DNA of 64,000 nt, from positions 1 through 64,000 of the forward strand of contig CAYVTI010000001.1 of assembly GCA_964454545.1 (NCBI GenBank). The letters run 5' to 3'. This stretch comes from JABCZZ01 sp964454545. GTDB taxonomy: Bacteria > Pseudomonadota > Alphaproteobacteria > Rickettsiales > JABCZZ01. Positions within the stretch are counted from its first letter, which is position 1, and every line of letters starts with the position of its first letter. Positions 8,628 to 17,789 of this stretch are shown here, piece after piece. Made by a program: the position numbers and the translations under genes. The notes beneath the pieces are model-generated. The model saw nothing but the letters and a program-made list of their open reading frames with translations, ran no database searches and was not told the DNA's origin.

Positions 8628-9968
8628 ATGAAACAGATACACATCATAGGCAGCGGCCTTGCCGGAAGCGAGGCGGCATGGCAGGCAGCGCAGGCAGGCG
8701 TTAAAGCGATCATCCACGAAATGCGCCCATTCAGGAAAACGGAAGCGCATCAGACGGACAAATGCGCCGAACTGGTCTGCTCCAATTCCTTTCGCTCCGA
8801 TGATTCGGTGAATAATGCAGTTGGATTACTGCATGAGGAAATGCGCCGCGCCGGATCGCTCATCATGCACGAAGGCGACAGGCACAAGCTGCCTGCCGGT
8901 TCGGCGCTTGCGGTCGATCGCGAAGGCTTCTCGCAGGGAGTTACGGAAGCTTTGCAAAACCATCCGCTTATTACTTTCACGCGGGAAGAAATTACCGAAC
9001 TGCCGCCACTGGAATTCGGCGAGACCATCATCGCCACCGGCCCCCTCACCTCGCAATCGCTTTCGGACTCGATTTTAAAAGTCACTGGCGAAGCCTATCT
9101 TTCCTTCTTCGATGCCATTGCCCCGATTGTACTCAAAGACACTATCGATATGGACGTGGCGTGGTTCCAATCACGCTATGACAAGGGTGACGGCGCCGAT
9201 TATATTAATCTTCCGCTCTCGCAGGAACAGTATTACACTTTCATTGACGCGCTTATCAACGGCGGAAAAACCGAATTCAAAGAGTGGGAAAAGAACACTC
9301 CTTATTTTGAAGGCTGCCTGCCCATTGAAGTGATGGCGGAACGCGGAAAGGAAACGCTGCGCTTCGGCCCGATGAAGCCGGTAGGGCTTAAGAATCCGCA
9401 TAAAACTGAACAACCTTACGCCGTGGTGCAACTGCGCCAGGATAACAAGCTCGGCACGATTTATAATATGGTCGGCTTCCAGACCAAGCTCAAATACGGC
9501 GAGCAGCAGCGTATATTCCGTATGATACCGGGGCTGGAGAAGGCTGAATTCGTACGTCTTGGCGGCCTGCACCGCAACACCTTTATCAACAGTCCCAAAC
9601 TGCTCACGAATGATTTACGCCTGAAGGCCGCGCCGCATATACGCTTTGCCGGGCAGATTACAGGGGTGGAAGGCTATGTGGAAAGCGCAGCAATAGGACT
9701 GCTGGCCGGAAGGTTTGCGAGTGGCAGGACGATACTTCCTCCTGCCGTCACCGCGCTAGGCGCTCTGCTTAACCATATTACAGGCGGAGCGGAAGCAAAA
9801 CATTTTCAGCCCATGAATGTCAATTTCGGCCTTTTTCCGCCGCTCACCGGCAAAATCCGCAAGGACCAGCGTGCCGAGCGCATGACCATCCGTGCCAAGG
9901 AAGCACTGGATCAATGGCTGGAGCGCTCCAAATCGGCATTACCCGAGAGAATCCTGAATGATGCATAA
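8628..9968 (+). CDS. trmFO: Methylenetetrahydrofolate--tRNA-(uracil-5-)-methyltransferase TrmFO
   Basis: 446 residues. The FAD-binding GSGLAGSEAA (8-17) is followed by HEMRP, the CSNSF motif with Cys51 and the AVDREGF segment. The C-terminal part has FAGQITGVEGYVESAAIGLLAG and PPLTGKIR, all diagnostic of TrmFO. The enzyme makes 5-methyluridine at position 54 of tRNA using methylene-THF and FADH2, in place of the SAM-dependent TrmA. The last 58 nt overlap the 3' end of the convergent GT87 gene. Confidence 0.95.
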   Translation: MKQIHIIGSGLAGSEAAWQAAQAGVKAIIHEMRPFRKTEAHQTDKCAELVCSNSFRSDDSVNNAVGLLHEEMRRAGSLIMHEGDRHKLPAGSALAVDREGFSQGVTEALQNHPLITFTREEITELPPLEFGETIIATGPLTSQSLSDSILKVTGEAYLSFFDAIAPIVLKDTIDMDVAWFQSRYDKGDGADYINLPLSQEQYYTFIDALINGGKTEFKEWEKNTPYFEGCLPIEVMAERGKETLRFGPMKPVGLKNPHKTEQPYAVVQLRQDNKLGTIYNMVGFQTKLKYGEQQRIFRMIPGLEKAEFVRLGGLHRNTFINSPKLLTNDLRLKAAPHIRFAGQITGVEGYVESAAIGLLAGRFASGRTILPPAVTALGALLNHITGGAEAKHFQPMNVNFGLFPPLTGKIRKDQRAERMTIRAKEALDQWLERSKSALPERILNDA

Positions 9969-11122
9969 GAAATTAGAAACAACAAAAAGATCATAATGCC
10001 ACGGTGCAATACTATGGAAATATGCTTCCCAAACCCGAAAGCGGCGCCCATATAGGGGACGAGCAACCATCCCGTTTTTTCCATCCTCACTAAATCCGGC
10101 GTGATTAAGACCACGACAGGCAACAGCAGATAATAATCCTGTATATGGAACCACGGAGAAAAATATAGCGCGGTAATGACAGCCAGGGGAAACATGTTCC
10201 CCAGATCAATTTGTCTTCTCGTGATATATCTGCCGAGATAGAAAGCAGATACAAGCAACGCGGAATACAATACGAGTGAAATTTTACTTATATATTTCCA
10301 GTTCTCCTGCGAGAAAGCACTGCTTAGCACTCCTCTCAGATTAACCATCTCGGAAAATGCGGCATTACATCCAACGTAACATTCATTCATTTTTGAAATA
10401 AAAGGAAGATAGTTAATCCAGTTCTGTATCCCAGCCAGCGGCAAGGTGAGTAAAACAATAAAAAACACGCACACTGACAACATTGCCAGTTTCCTGCATT
10501 CGCGTCTGCCCGCCAGAAGAGACAGGAGCGGCATAAAATAATGCGGCTTAACAAATACAGCCAATGCCAGCCACGCCATCGACACATTATATTTCTTTCG
10601 ATACCAGCCTATAAAAAACTCCGTCAATGCCAGGCATATAATAATGGAGATCTGCCCGATGAATAATATATAAGACCAGATATAGATTCCAACAGTCAGG
10701 CTTTGAAACAGGCTTTTATATTGCTCTACGCGCATTATTTCTGCCAAGAGCCCTATTCTGCGTATAAGTGCAAAGCTCAGAATTATATTCACCGCTGTCC
10801 ATATGCTATAGGAATAAAAATAGCTGAGATAACCGAGTGGATATAACAGCACGGCAAAAAGCGGTGAATAGAGATAAGGGAAAATATTTCGGAACTCTTC
10901 GCCATGAGGCTTATAACATAAGCTATGATAGCGGGTAACCTCGTACAGATTATTATCTGCATAGTGCAGTAGTTGTGCTGCGCGAAAATAAGAAAAAAAA
11001 TCCTCTTCACAATGAGGAGAGCTGATATAATAAAGACCAAGCAATAACCCCAGGCTATAATGCACATAAGGCATTTCACGCCATGTACGGTCGGTAAAAT
11101 GTCTACTCAATAATGCCAGCAT
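9911..11122 (-). CDS. GT87-like (DUF2029) polytopic membrane glycosyltransferase
   Basis: 403 residues, about ten hydrophobic helices. The periplasmic-facing acidic start (SPHCEEDFFSYFRAAQLL), NIFPYLYSPLFAVLLYPL, FIGQISIIICLAL, AVFVKPHYFMPLLSLL and YFSPWFHIQDYYLLL match the pattern of DUF2029/GT87 enzymes, which transfer sugars from polyprenyl-phosphate donors. The donor and acceptor are unknown. The C-terminal coding region overlaps trmFO by 58 nt on the opposite strand. Convergent overlaps this long are uncommon and may reflect stop-codon loss in one of the genes. Confidence 0.75.
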   Translation of the reverse strand: MLALLSRHFTDRTWREMPYVHYSLGLLLGLYYISSPHCEEDFFSYFRAAQLLHYADNNLYEVTRYHSLCYKPHGEEFRNIFPYLYSPLFAVLLYPLGYLSYFYSYSIWTAVNIILSFALIRRIGLLAEIMRVEQYKSLFQSLTVGIYIWSYILFIGQISIIICLALTEFFIGWYRKKYNVSMAWLALAVFVKPHYFMPLLSLLAGRRECRKLAMLSVCVFFIVLLTLPLAGIQNWINYLPFISKMNECYVGCNAAFSEMVNLRGVLSSAFSQENWKYISKISLVLYSALLVSAFYLGRYITRRQIDLGNMFPLAVITALYFSPWFHIQDYYLLLPVVVLITPDLVRMEKTGWLLVPYMGAAFGFGKHISIVLHRGIMIFLLFLISYASFRILSGNADLERSSH

Positions 11123-11427
11123 CCAGCCTGACTTCCTTTTATATCCTTAAAGCTCACTATCCTGTCTGATAATAATACCATCCGGATAGGATTAACAATG
11201 GCTTTTAGCTTGACACCCATTTTCCATCTGGGTAGACCTTCTCCATCTTTAACTTTGCATGAGAATTCCGTGTCTGACGGCTCTGGCAGTCAACTGCTTA
11301 TTATCCCGGCATAAGGTTGCGGCGGTTTCCTTTCACCGGAATAATAAGCGGTGAGAAATGTTCCTGATATTTTTTCAGATGGCTTTGGCGGACAGACGGA
11401 TTTCCCACCGGACGTGATGATTGTGCC
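11123..11427. other. Intergenic region before mgtA
   Basis: About 305 bp between the divergent GT87 and mgtA genes. No open reading frame here looks real. It holds a candidate promoter (11210-11238), after which about 190 nt of leader precede the mgtA start. No known Mg2+ riboswitch could be recognised by eye. Confidence 0.4.
11210..11238 (+). promoter_or_regulatory. Candidate sigma70-like promoter for mgtA
   Basis: TTGACA at 11210-11215 is a perfect -35 match. Seventeen bases later TAGACC (11233-11238) is a poor -10 match. The position is plausible but the -10 is weak, so this is tentative. Confidence 0.3.
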
Positions 11428-14148
11428 ATGAAGGATACGGGAAGAAGCATTACCAGAAGAGAACCAGCGGCTGTCTCGCAACGCCTCATAGATTCATCCA
11501 AAGCGACTACTGATATAGCACTTGCTTCCCTTAAGACCTCCACGCACGGGCTAAGCGATGAAGAAGTCCTGCTGCGCAGGGAGCAGTACGGCCTGAATGA
11601 AGTCGCCCATGAGCGCCCCAATCCCTGGTATGTACAATTCATCGAGTCGTTCATCAACCCGTTCATCGGGGTGCTGGCCGCACTTATCATTATTTCCCTG
11701 TTTACGGATGTGATACTGGCGTCTCCGGAAGACCGCACCTTCAAGACCATTATCGTGCTCATCACCATGATTACCATCAGCGGCGTGCTGCGCTTCTGGC
11801 AGGAATTCCGCTCCAACCAGGCGGCGGAGGCGCTGAAGGCCATGGTACGCACAACCGCCACCGTCATCCGCAAAGATCACGACAGGCTTCAGGAAATCTC
11901 CATCACCGAGCTCGTGCCCGGTGATGTCGTGAAACTCTCGGCGGGCGACATGATCCCAGCTGATGTGCGCCTCCTCACCTCACGCGATCTGTTCATCAGT
12001 CAGGCGATGCTTACGGGAGAGTCTATACCCATCGAAAAATACGACATGCTGCGCGCCCAGCCCGAGGATGATAAGAAGGGTAAAGGGAACCCGCTGGAGT
12101 TCGACAATATCTGCTTCATGGGCACAAACGTGGTGACAGGCTCGGCGGTCGCCCTTGTGGTCGCCACCGGCAACAATACCTATTTCGGCAAGATGGCGAA
12201 GGATATCAGCGGCAAGCGCGCACTCACCAGTTTCGACATCGGCATAAATAAAGTCAGCTGGGTGCTGATCCGCTTCATGTTCATCATGGTTCCTGTGGTG
12301 TTCTTCATCAACGGATTTACCAAAGGCGACTGGATGGACGCGTTGCTCTTCGCCATATCAGTCGCGGTCGGGCTGACGCCGGAAATGCTTCCCATGATTG
12401 TCACCGCCAACCTGGCGCGCGGCGCCATCATGATGGCCAAGCGCAAAACCATCGTAAAACGCCTAAATTCCATCCAGAACTTCGGAGCGATGGACGTTCT
12501 GTGCACGGACAAGACCGGGACACTCACGCAGGATAAGATTATCCTGGAGCGCCATCTCGACATTCATGGCAAGAAAAATCTTGAGGTGCTTAAATATGCA
12601 TATCTCAACAGCTTCTACCAGACCGGATTGAAAAATGTCCTAGACGTCGCCGTGCTGCGTTTCGGCGAAGATTACCACCTGCAAGATATGCAGCAGCATT
12701 ATCACAAGGTGGATGAGATCCCGTTTGACTTCGTCCGCCGCCGCATGTCTGTCATCGTGCACCCGAACGCTGAACGCAACCTGCTGGTTTGCAAAGGCGC
12801 GGTGGAGGAAGTGCTGGCGCTCTGTTCCGAAGCCGACGATTTAGGCGCCGCAAACGAAAAATCCGCATCCATACCTGAAGAGAAAAGAACCGCTGCCCGG
12901 CCGGTCAGAATCAGGCTCGATTCTGAAAAGCGCAAAAAGATCCGCGCCATTACCCGGGAACTGAACGAAGAAGGGCTGCGGGTGCTTGCTGTCGCCTATA
13001 AGTGGGTCCAAGGCGAGGAACGCACTTACACCGTGGAAGATGAATCCGATCTCATCCTTGCAGGCTACATAGCCTTCCTTGATCCGCCAAAGGAAACCGC
13101 GCTTACGGCCATTTCAGCGCTCCGCGGTCATGGCGTGGCCGTAAAAATCATTACCGGCGATAATGAAGTCGTCACCCGCAGGATATGCAAGGAAGTCGGC
13201 CTTGACGCCACTCATATCATCATGGGCAAGGATATCGACTCGCTTTCGGACAGCGACCTGGCACAGCAGGTGGAAGCCACCACCATATTCGCCAAGATGT
13301 CACCCACCCAGAAATCGCGTATCATACGCATATTGCAGGGACTTGGGCATACGGTAGGCTATATGGGCGACGGCATAAACGACGCAGCAGCGCTGCGCGA
13401 CGCCGATGTCGGCATCTCGGTGGACACCGCCGTGGACATCGCCAAGGAGTCCGCCGACATCATCCTGCTCGAGAAAAGCCTGATGGTGCTGGAAGAAGGT
13501 GTAATCGAAGGACGCAGAACCTTCGGCAACATCATCAAATACATCAAGATGACTGCAAGCTCGAATTTCGGCAATGTGTTCAGTGTGCTCATCGCCAGTA
13601 CCTTCCTCCCCTTCCTTCCCATGCTCGCGCTCCAGTTGCTGGTGCAGAACCTGCTTTATGATATCTCCCAGATTTCCATCCCCTGGGATAACGTGGACAA
13701 GGAATATATCGAAAAGCCGCGCAAATGGGAATCTGGCGATATCGCCCGTTTCATGATGTTCATAGGTCCGATAAGCTCTATCTTCGACGTTACCACTTTC
13801 TGCCTGATGTGGTTCGTATTCGGCGCCAACAGTCCCGAGCACCAGAGCCTGTTCCAGTCCGGCTGGTTCGTGGAAGGGCTATTGTCGCAGACGCTGGTCG
13901 TACATATGATCAGGACGCAGAAAATTCCGTTCTTCCAGAGCAGGCCGGCAACGCCCGTCATGCTGCTTACGCTTGCCATCATGGCGATTGGCATATACAT
14001 CCCCTTCTCGCCTCTTGGCGGAAGCCTCAGGCTTGTACCTTTACCCGCCACCTATTTCCCGTGGCTGCTTGCCACCCTGCTTGGCTACTGCATCATGACC
14101 CAGATCGTGAAGAACTGGTATATACGCAAATTCGGCAAGTGGATGTAA
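11428..14148 (+). CDS. mgtA: P-type Mg2+ transporting ATPase (P3B)
   Basis: 906 residues, the usual length for MgtA/MgtB. After an N-terminal actuator segment come the TGES loop (AMLTGESIPIEK), the phosphorylation motif CTDKTGTLT with Asp361, the hinge GDGINDAAAL (647-656) and a C-terminal membrane block. That block contains NFGNVFSVLIAS and LQLLVQNLLYDISQ, which are characteristic of P3B magnesium importers rather than P2 calcium pumps. It brings Mg2+ across the inner membrane under limitation. The gene stands alone; no MgtC or PhoPQ is adjacent. A long leader upstream could carry regulation. The start ATG at 11428 has only a weak ribosome site. Confidence 0.92.
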   Translation: MKDTGRSITRREPAAVSQRLIDSSKATTDIALASLKTSTHGLSDEEVLLRREQYGLNEVAHERPNPWYVQFIESFINPFIGVLAALIIISLFTDVILASPEDRTFKTIIVLITMITISGVLRFWQEFRSNQAAEALKAMVRTTATVIRKDHDRLQEISITELVPGDVVKLSAGDMIPADVRLLTSRDLFISQAMLTGESIPIEKYDMLRAQPEDDKKGKGNPLEFDNICFMGTNVVTGSAVALVVATGNNTYFGKMAKDISGKRALTSFDIGINKVSWVLIRFMFIMVPVVFFINGFTKGDWMDALLFAISVAVGLTPEMLPMIVTANLARGAIMMAKRKTIVKRLNSIQNFGAMDVLCTDKTGTLTQDKIILERHLDIHGKKNLEVLKYAYLNSFYQTGLKNVLDVAVLRFGEDYHLQDMQQHYHKVDEIPFDFVRRRMSVIVHPNAERNLLVCKGAVEEVLALCSEADDLGAANEKSASIPEEKRTAARPVRIRLDSEKRKKIRAITRELNEEGLRVLAVAYKWVQGEERTYTVEDESDLILAGYIAFLDPPKETALTAISALRGHGVAVKIITGDNEVVTRRICKEVGLDATHIIMGKDIDSLSDSDLAQQVEATTIFAKMSPTQKSRIIRILQGLGHTVGYMGDGINDAAALRDADVGISVDTAVDIAKESADIILLEKSLMVLEEGVIEGRRTFGNIIKYIKMTASSNFGNVFSVLIASTFLPFLPMLALQLLVQNLLYDISQISIPWDNVDKEYIEKPRKWESGDIARFMMFIGPISSIFDVTTFCLMWFVFGANSPEHQSLFQSGWFVEGLLSQTLVVHMIRTQKIPFFQSRPATPVMLLTLAIMAIGIYIPFSPLGGSLRLVPLPATYFPWLLATLLGYCIMTQIVKNWYIRKFGKWM

Positions 14149-14439
14149 GCACAGACGGTTTTTGAAAACTGCGACTGGAACCATAATGCATATTACTCAT
14201 ATTAGGTATTTGCCAATAAACTTGACGATAACTTCGTAATAATGCTATTAAATATAGTTAGAAAGGCTATAGCGATATTTGTTCTAGCACGGTTTCTGAC
14301 ACGGAAGCACGGTCATGGTATTCTCATACTTATAATATGAATATGTTGTTTATTTGTTATTCCGTCTCATGACCTGAAGGCCGCAGATCCAAATCCTACC
14401 CCCGCAACTAAAACTTAAGACTCCAATATTTGCGTACTT
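14149..14439. other. Intergenic region at the left edge of the glycan island
   Basis: About 290 AT-rich bases after mgtA. No coding sequence is seen. The notable content is a tRNA-like remnant at 14366-14410, 29 bp before the GT41 gene. Confidence 0.5.
14366..14410 (+). other. Degenerate 3' half of an initiator tRNA (tRNA-fMet)
   Basis: Forty-five bases read as the anticodon-to-CCA half of tRNA-fMet: CTCATGACCTGAAGG (CAT anticodon and 3' stem), then a T-arm around CCAAATCC, then CCCCCGCAACTA in place of CCCCCGCAACCA. Compared with the initiator tRNA consensus I remember, about five positions differ, including two in the T-stem/loop and one in CCA. No 5' half is found upstream, so it is not a functional gene. 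Such 3' fragments are typical attachment-site scars left by integrating islands. Confidence 0.65.
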
Positions 14440-16053
14440 ATGTACAATGCATTGAAGAAACAGTTAAGACAGCCCTATTATTCAGCGAGGAATTTCGTCG
14501 CTACCCGTGTCAGGAAATACATCCCCTTGCGTCAGAATGCAGATTTCGTGAAGCAGGTCGAGAAAGCGATACCCGATCTGCATAAGACCCGCGCATTACT
14601 TGGCAAAAAGGCATATAATTATATACAATCCATCATCCACACTCCCGGGCAAACCTTTGAGCGTACGCTGCATAGGATAGCCGAGTTCCTCTGTCATGCG
14701 GGACTGCCGGATGAGGGGCTTGCTGTATACGAAACATTGCTCAAATGTTACGGCACACCGGAACAGGCCCCCGAAGCGCTGATTGTCTCTTATTTACAGC
14801 TGATGATGTTCGGTTCGCCGGAGGTGCAGACAAATGAACGCATATATCAGCAGCACGTATACTGGAGCAGCCGGTTTGCCAGCGGTAAAGTATATAAGGA
14901 TTACCCCAATCCGCCACTCGAAGGCCGCCGCCTGAAGATAGGCTATACCTGCCATTTCATCACCAACCCCGTCTCCACCAATTCACTGCAACCCATGCTC
15001 AAAGCCCATAGCCGGGATCGTGTTGAAGTATTCTTTTACTCCGATGAAAAGGTAAATGAAAAGACGGACTCCGTGCGCAATGTCGTCGAACATTGGCGCG
15101 ATACATATGGCATGAATGCAGATGCATTCTGTGAACTGGTGCGTAAAGATGGAATAGACATACTAGTAGAACTGAATGGGCATGGCGTTTTCCACCGTTA
15201 CTATGAGATAGCCCGCCATCCGGTTCCCGTACAAGTAACAATGTATAACTATTGTTGCACTACGGGTGTGCCAGGCATGGATTATGCGCTCACTCCCGGT
15301 GATTACAATATTGAAGCGCTACAATCTTATTATTCAGAGACCATCTTTCACAAAGAAGGGCAGTTTCATGCTGTACCTATAGGCAACTATTATCCTCCCC
15401 TTACGGAGTCCCCTTTTGAAAAAAATGGTTTCATAACCTTCTGTAGTTTCGGACAGGCCCATAAAGTTTCACGACAGCAGATCCATTTATGGTGTGAGAT
15501 ATTAAAACGCGTTCCTAGAAGCAAATTCTTTATGAAGGCACAGGTGCTAGGCGAGCCTGCAAACCGTGCCGCATTTATTCATCATTTCAAAGATGGAGGC
15601 ATAGATCAGTCAAGGCTGATTCTGGAAGGCAATTCCGATCATGCCACGTTGCTTAAGTGCTACTGGCGTACAGATATAGCGCTGGATACTTACCCTGCTA
15701 ATGCAGGCACAACCTCTATAGAGGCGACTATGCAAGGCGTGCCGGTTATCTCCCTGACCGGTGAGCGCTATTCTTCACAGGTAGGACAAGCCATTGTCGG
15801 AGCAGCAGGCAACCATCCGGAGCTGCAATGCCAGTCACCGCAGGAATTTATAGAAAAAGCCGTGTCCCTTGCAAAGGATAAGCAAAAACTCAGCCACTAC
15901 CGTCAAACCATGCGTAGCGATTTTGTAAACTCGCCACGAAATAATATGGATGCTTATATGGCGGAAATGGAAGACGCTTATTTTGCAATGTGGCAGCGTT
16001 ATGCTGATGCTCACGGCAAGGAAAGCGCCAAGCAGCACCGTGCCGACCAATAG
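14440..16053 (+). CDS. GT41-like O-linked N-acetylglucosamine transferase family protein
   Basis: 537 residues. A helical, TPR-like N-terminal region (about 1-150) precedes the OGT catalytic block: LKIGYTCHFITNPVS, DGIDILVELNGHG, ARHPVPVQVTMYNY, GMDYALTPGD, then FCSFGQAHKVS, RLILEG and the nucleotide-sugar site DIALDTYPANAGTTSIEAT with MQGVPVISLTGERYSSQVG. These correspond to the SPINDLY/OGT C-terminal halves. Alphaproteobacterial members often modify flagellin or surface proteins; the target here is unknown. It opens the glycan island immediately after the tRNA remnant. No clear Shine-Dalgarno precedes the ATG. Confidence 0.8.
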   Translation: MYNALKKQLRQPYYSARNFVATRVRKYIPLRQNADFVKQVEKAIPDLHKTRALLGKKAYNYIQSIIHTPGQTFERTLHRIAEFLCHAGLPDEGLAVYETLLKCYGTPEQAPEALIVSYLQLMMFGSPEVQTNERIYQQHVYWSSRFASGKVYKDYPNPPLEGRRLKIGYTCHFITNPVSTNSLQPMLKAHSRDRVEVFFYSDEKVNEKTDSVRNVVEHWRDTYGMNADAFCELVRKDGIDILVELNGHGVFHRYYEIARHPVPVQVTMYNYCCTTGVPGMDYALTPGDYNIEALQSYYSETIFHKEGQFHAVPIGNYYPPLTESPFEKNGFITFCSFGQAHKVSRQQIHLWCEILKRVPRSKFFMKAQVLGEPANRAAFIHHFKDGGIDQSRLILEGNSDHATLLKCYWRTDIALDTYPANAGTTSIEATMQGVPVISLTGERYSSQVGQAIVGAAGNHPELQCQSPQEFIEKAVSLAKDKQKLSHYRQTMRSDFVNSPRNNMDAYMAEMEDAYFAMWQRYADAHGKESAKQHRADQ

Positions 16054-16087
16054 CCACTATATCATAAAAACGTTCTTCTCGTACCTG

Positions 16088-16834
16088 TCAGACAAATGGC
16101 TTTTGCACGAAGGCATTGGGGAACCATGAATTAGGTATGGTTTCGATTTTAATATTAGGAAGCAACTCATCAACTGCACGTGCCTCACCGGGAGCAAGCT
16201 CGTTACTATACTGATCAAACACCATTATACCACCTGGCACCATTCGCGGCCAAATGGCTTTAATGGCACTGGAGACTGCCGGGTAAAATCCGCAATCCAG
16301 ATACGCCAATTTGAAACGCATATGCGGATGCTTCTTAAAAAATGCCGCCATCTGCTTAGATACATCGAGATTGTGAATTTTGAGTATATGTTCCAGCTTT
16401 TGCGCACGAACAAGTTCCCGCAGACGACCTTCATCCTCACCGTGCCAGGTGGCATTAATGAGGTTTTTCTCTTCTTTCGTGGGTTTTACACCCTGAAACC
16501 AGTCGAACCCATGCACCAACGTCAATGCTTCCGGCTCAAAAATCTGCACCAGTTTTGCAAATAAAAGAGAGCTTGAACCTTTATCAACCCCTACTTCGGC
16601 AATATGGCCGCACAAACCCAACGTTTTTTTGTATAATTCATAGAGCGTCAGTGCCTTCCACAGCGTCATATGTCCCACAAAAGCAGGAAAATGATAGAGG
16701 AAATCTGTCGGCTCGTAGCCTAATTGGAAAATTTTTTCTACCCCTTCATAGTAATCCTTACGCCTGCCGATGAATTTAACAGATTCAAATTGCCCATCAT
16801 TATATACTTTTTGCTTAAGCTTCTGCCGTTTCAT
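16088..16834 (-). CDS. TylF/MycF-like class I SAM methyltransferase
   Basis: 248 residues. The SAM-binding core starts with GHIAEVGVDKGSSSLLFAKL, followed by VHGFDWFQG, an acidic FKLAYLDCG strand end and PRMVPGGIMVFDQY. This arrangement is that of TylF/MycF-type O-methyltransferases and of many sugar methyltransferases in polysaccharide clusters. It is the last gene of a minus-strand run of six starting at 21844, only 4 nt after the propeller gene. Its likely role is methylation of a sugar hydroxyl; the substrate is unknown. Confidence 0.7.
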   Translation of the reverse strand: MKRQKLKQKVYNDGQFESVKFIGRRKDYYEGVEKIFQLGYEPTDFLYHFPAFVGHMTLWKALTLYELYKKTLGLCGHIAEVGVDKGSSSLLFAKLVQIFEPEALTLVHGFDWFQGVKPTKEEKNLINATWHGEDEGRLRELVRAQKLEHILKIHNLDVSKQMAAFFKKHPHMRFKLAYLDCGFYPAVSSAIKAIWPRMVPGGIMVFDQYSNELAPGEARAVDELLPNIKIETIPNSWFPNAFVQKPFV

Positions 16835-16838
16835 GTCG

Positions 16839-17789
16839 TCATCTCCTGTTTAAGTTGCCCATTGCAATTCCAAAACCTTCTTTGCCGAAATCATTGCCAT
16901 TATAAAACATCAGATAGCGTCCATCACTAAAAGGAATAATACAGGGATAGGCAATCATTGTGTCATCCCATCCAGCCACTGAAACAGTGATGCCAACACG
17001 TTCATCGTGGCGTTCCCAATTCACACCATTTCTGGAAACCGCATAACCCATGCGATAACTACCTTTCCCGTTACGGTAATCTTCACTGGAACGATAGCAG
17101 AACCACATATGGTACAGCCCATTTAAGTATATGACAGTTGGACGTGTCTGCGCCTCATCTTCCGAAAGAGTAGGAATAAGATTGTGTTCGTGGATTGCCC
17201 AGTCAATGCCATTGGATGAGTGGGCATAACGCAGAAGATACACTGGCTCATATTTTGTACCAGCCCGATAAAACCCCGTGCCGGAAGAATACCACATATG
17301 CCACTGCCCATTTTCCCGCATAACGAACGGTGAAGAAGCATTAAAGGGATCAAACCGCGAACGCCCCACGATGGGACCTTCAAACATCCGGCTGAAATGC
17401 CGCCCACCATCAGTGCTCACTGCAAGCCCGATAGTATTATTGTAAGGCACATCAACTTCACGGCACCAGCCGGAATAATACATCCAGAGCTGGTCTTTCT
17501 CCTCAATAACGCAGGAAGGCATGACCCCATGCTGATCAAAACTTCCTGGCACTCCCACATCAATTAATGGATCAGGATAAACAGACAAAATGCGTGTTGG
17601 ATCCAGAGGATCCAGATCCAGAAAAGCTGGAAGACTTAATGTCTGCTTCGGTCGTGCAGCAAAAAAAACACGAATACGATCCTGCATCCATAGTGCCGTT
17701 GGAACCTGACCGTGGCTGTGCATCCATCCACCATTGCTGCCCGTCGAATAGACCAGACCAAGCTTTTTCCATTGGATGGGCAGGGTCAT
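16839..17789 (-). CDS. Five-bladed beta-propeller glycosidase-like protein
   Basis: 316 residues with repeating blade motifs: DQLWMYYSGWC, GQWHMWYSSGTG, GLYHMWFCYRS and GRYLMFYNGND. Each is paired with a following strand such as TIGLAVSTDGG or RMGYAVSRNGVNWERH. This is the pattern of GH43/GH130-related propellers found in capsule and O-antigen loci. No signal peptide is seen, so action on a cytoplasmic intermediate is likelier than on exported glycan. Catalytic acids cannot be assigned with certainty. Its ATG overlaps the upstream methyltransferase stop (ATGA), implying translational coupling. Confidence 0.65.
   Translation of the reverse strand: MTLPIQWKKLGLVYSTGSNGGWMHSHGQVPTALWMQDRIRVFFAARPKQTLSLPAFLDLDPLDPTRILSVYPDPLIDVGVPGSFDQHGVMPSCVIEEKDQLWMYYSGWCREVDVPYNNTIGLAVSTDGGRHFSRMFEGPIVGRSRFDPFNASSPFVMRENGQWHMWYSSGTGFYRAGTKYEPVYLLRYAHSSNGIDWAIHEHNLIPTLSEDEAQTRPTVIYLNGLYHMWFCYRSSEDYRNGKGSYRMGYAVSRNGVNWERHDERVGITVSVAGWDDTMIAYPCIIPFSDGRYLMFYNGNDFGKEGFGIAMGNLNRR

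Noticed and set aside
7884..8750. 288-codon minus-strand frame over the creatininase gene
   Set aside because: Antisense shadow; the plus strand encodes a signal peptide and complete creatininase motifs.
14366..14410. A functional tRNA gene
   Set aside because: No 5' half, mismatches in the T-stem and a changed CCA; treated as a remnant.
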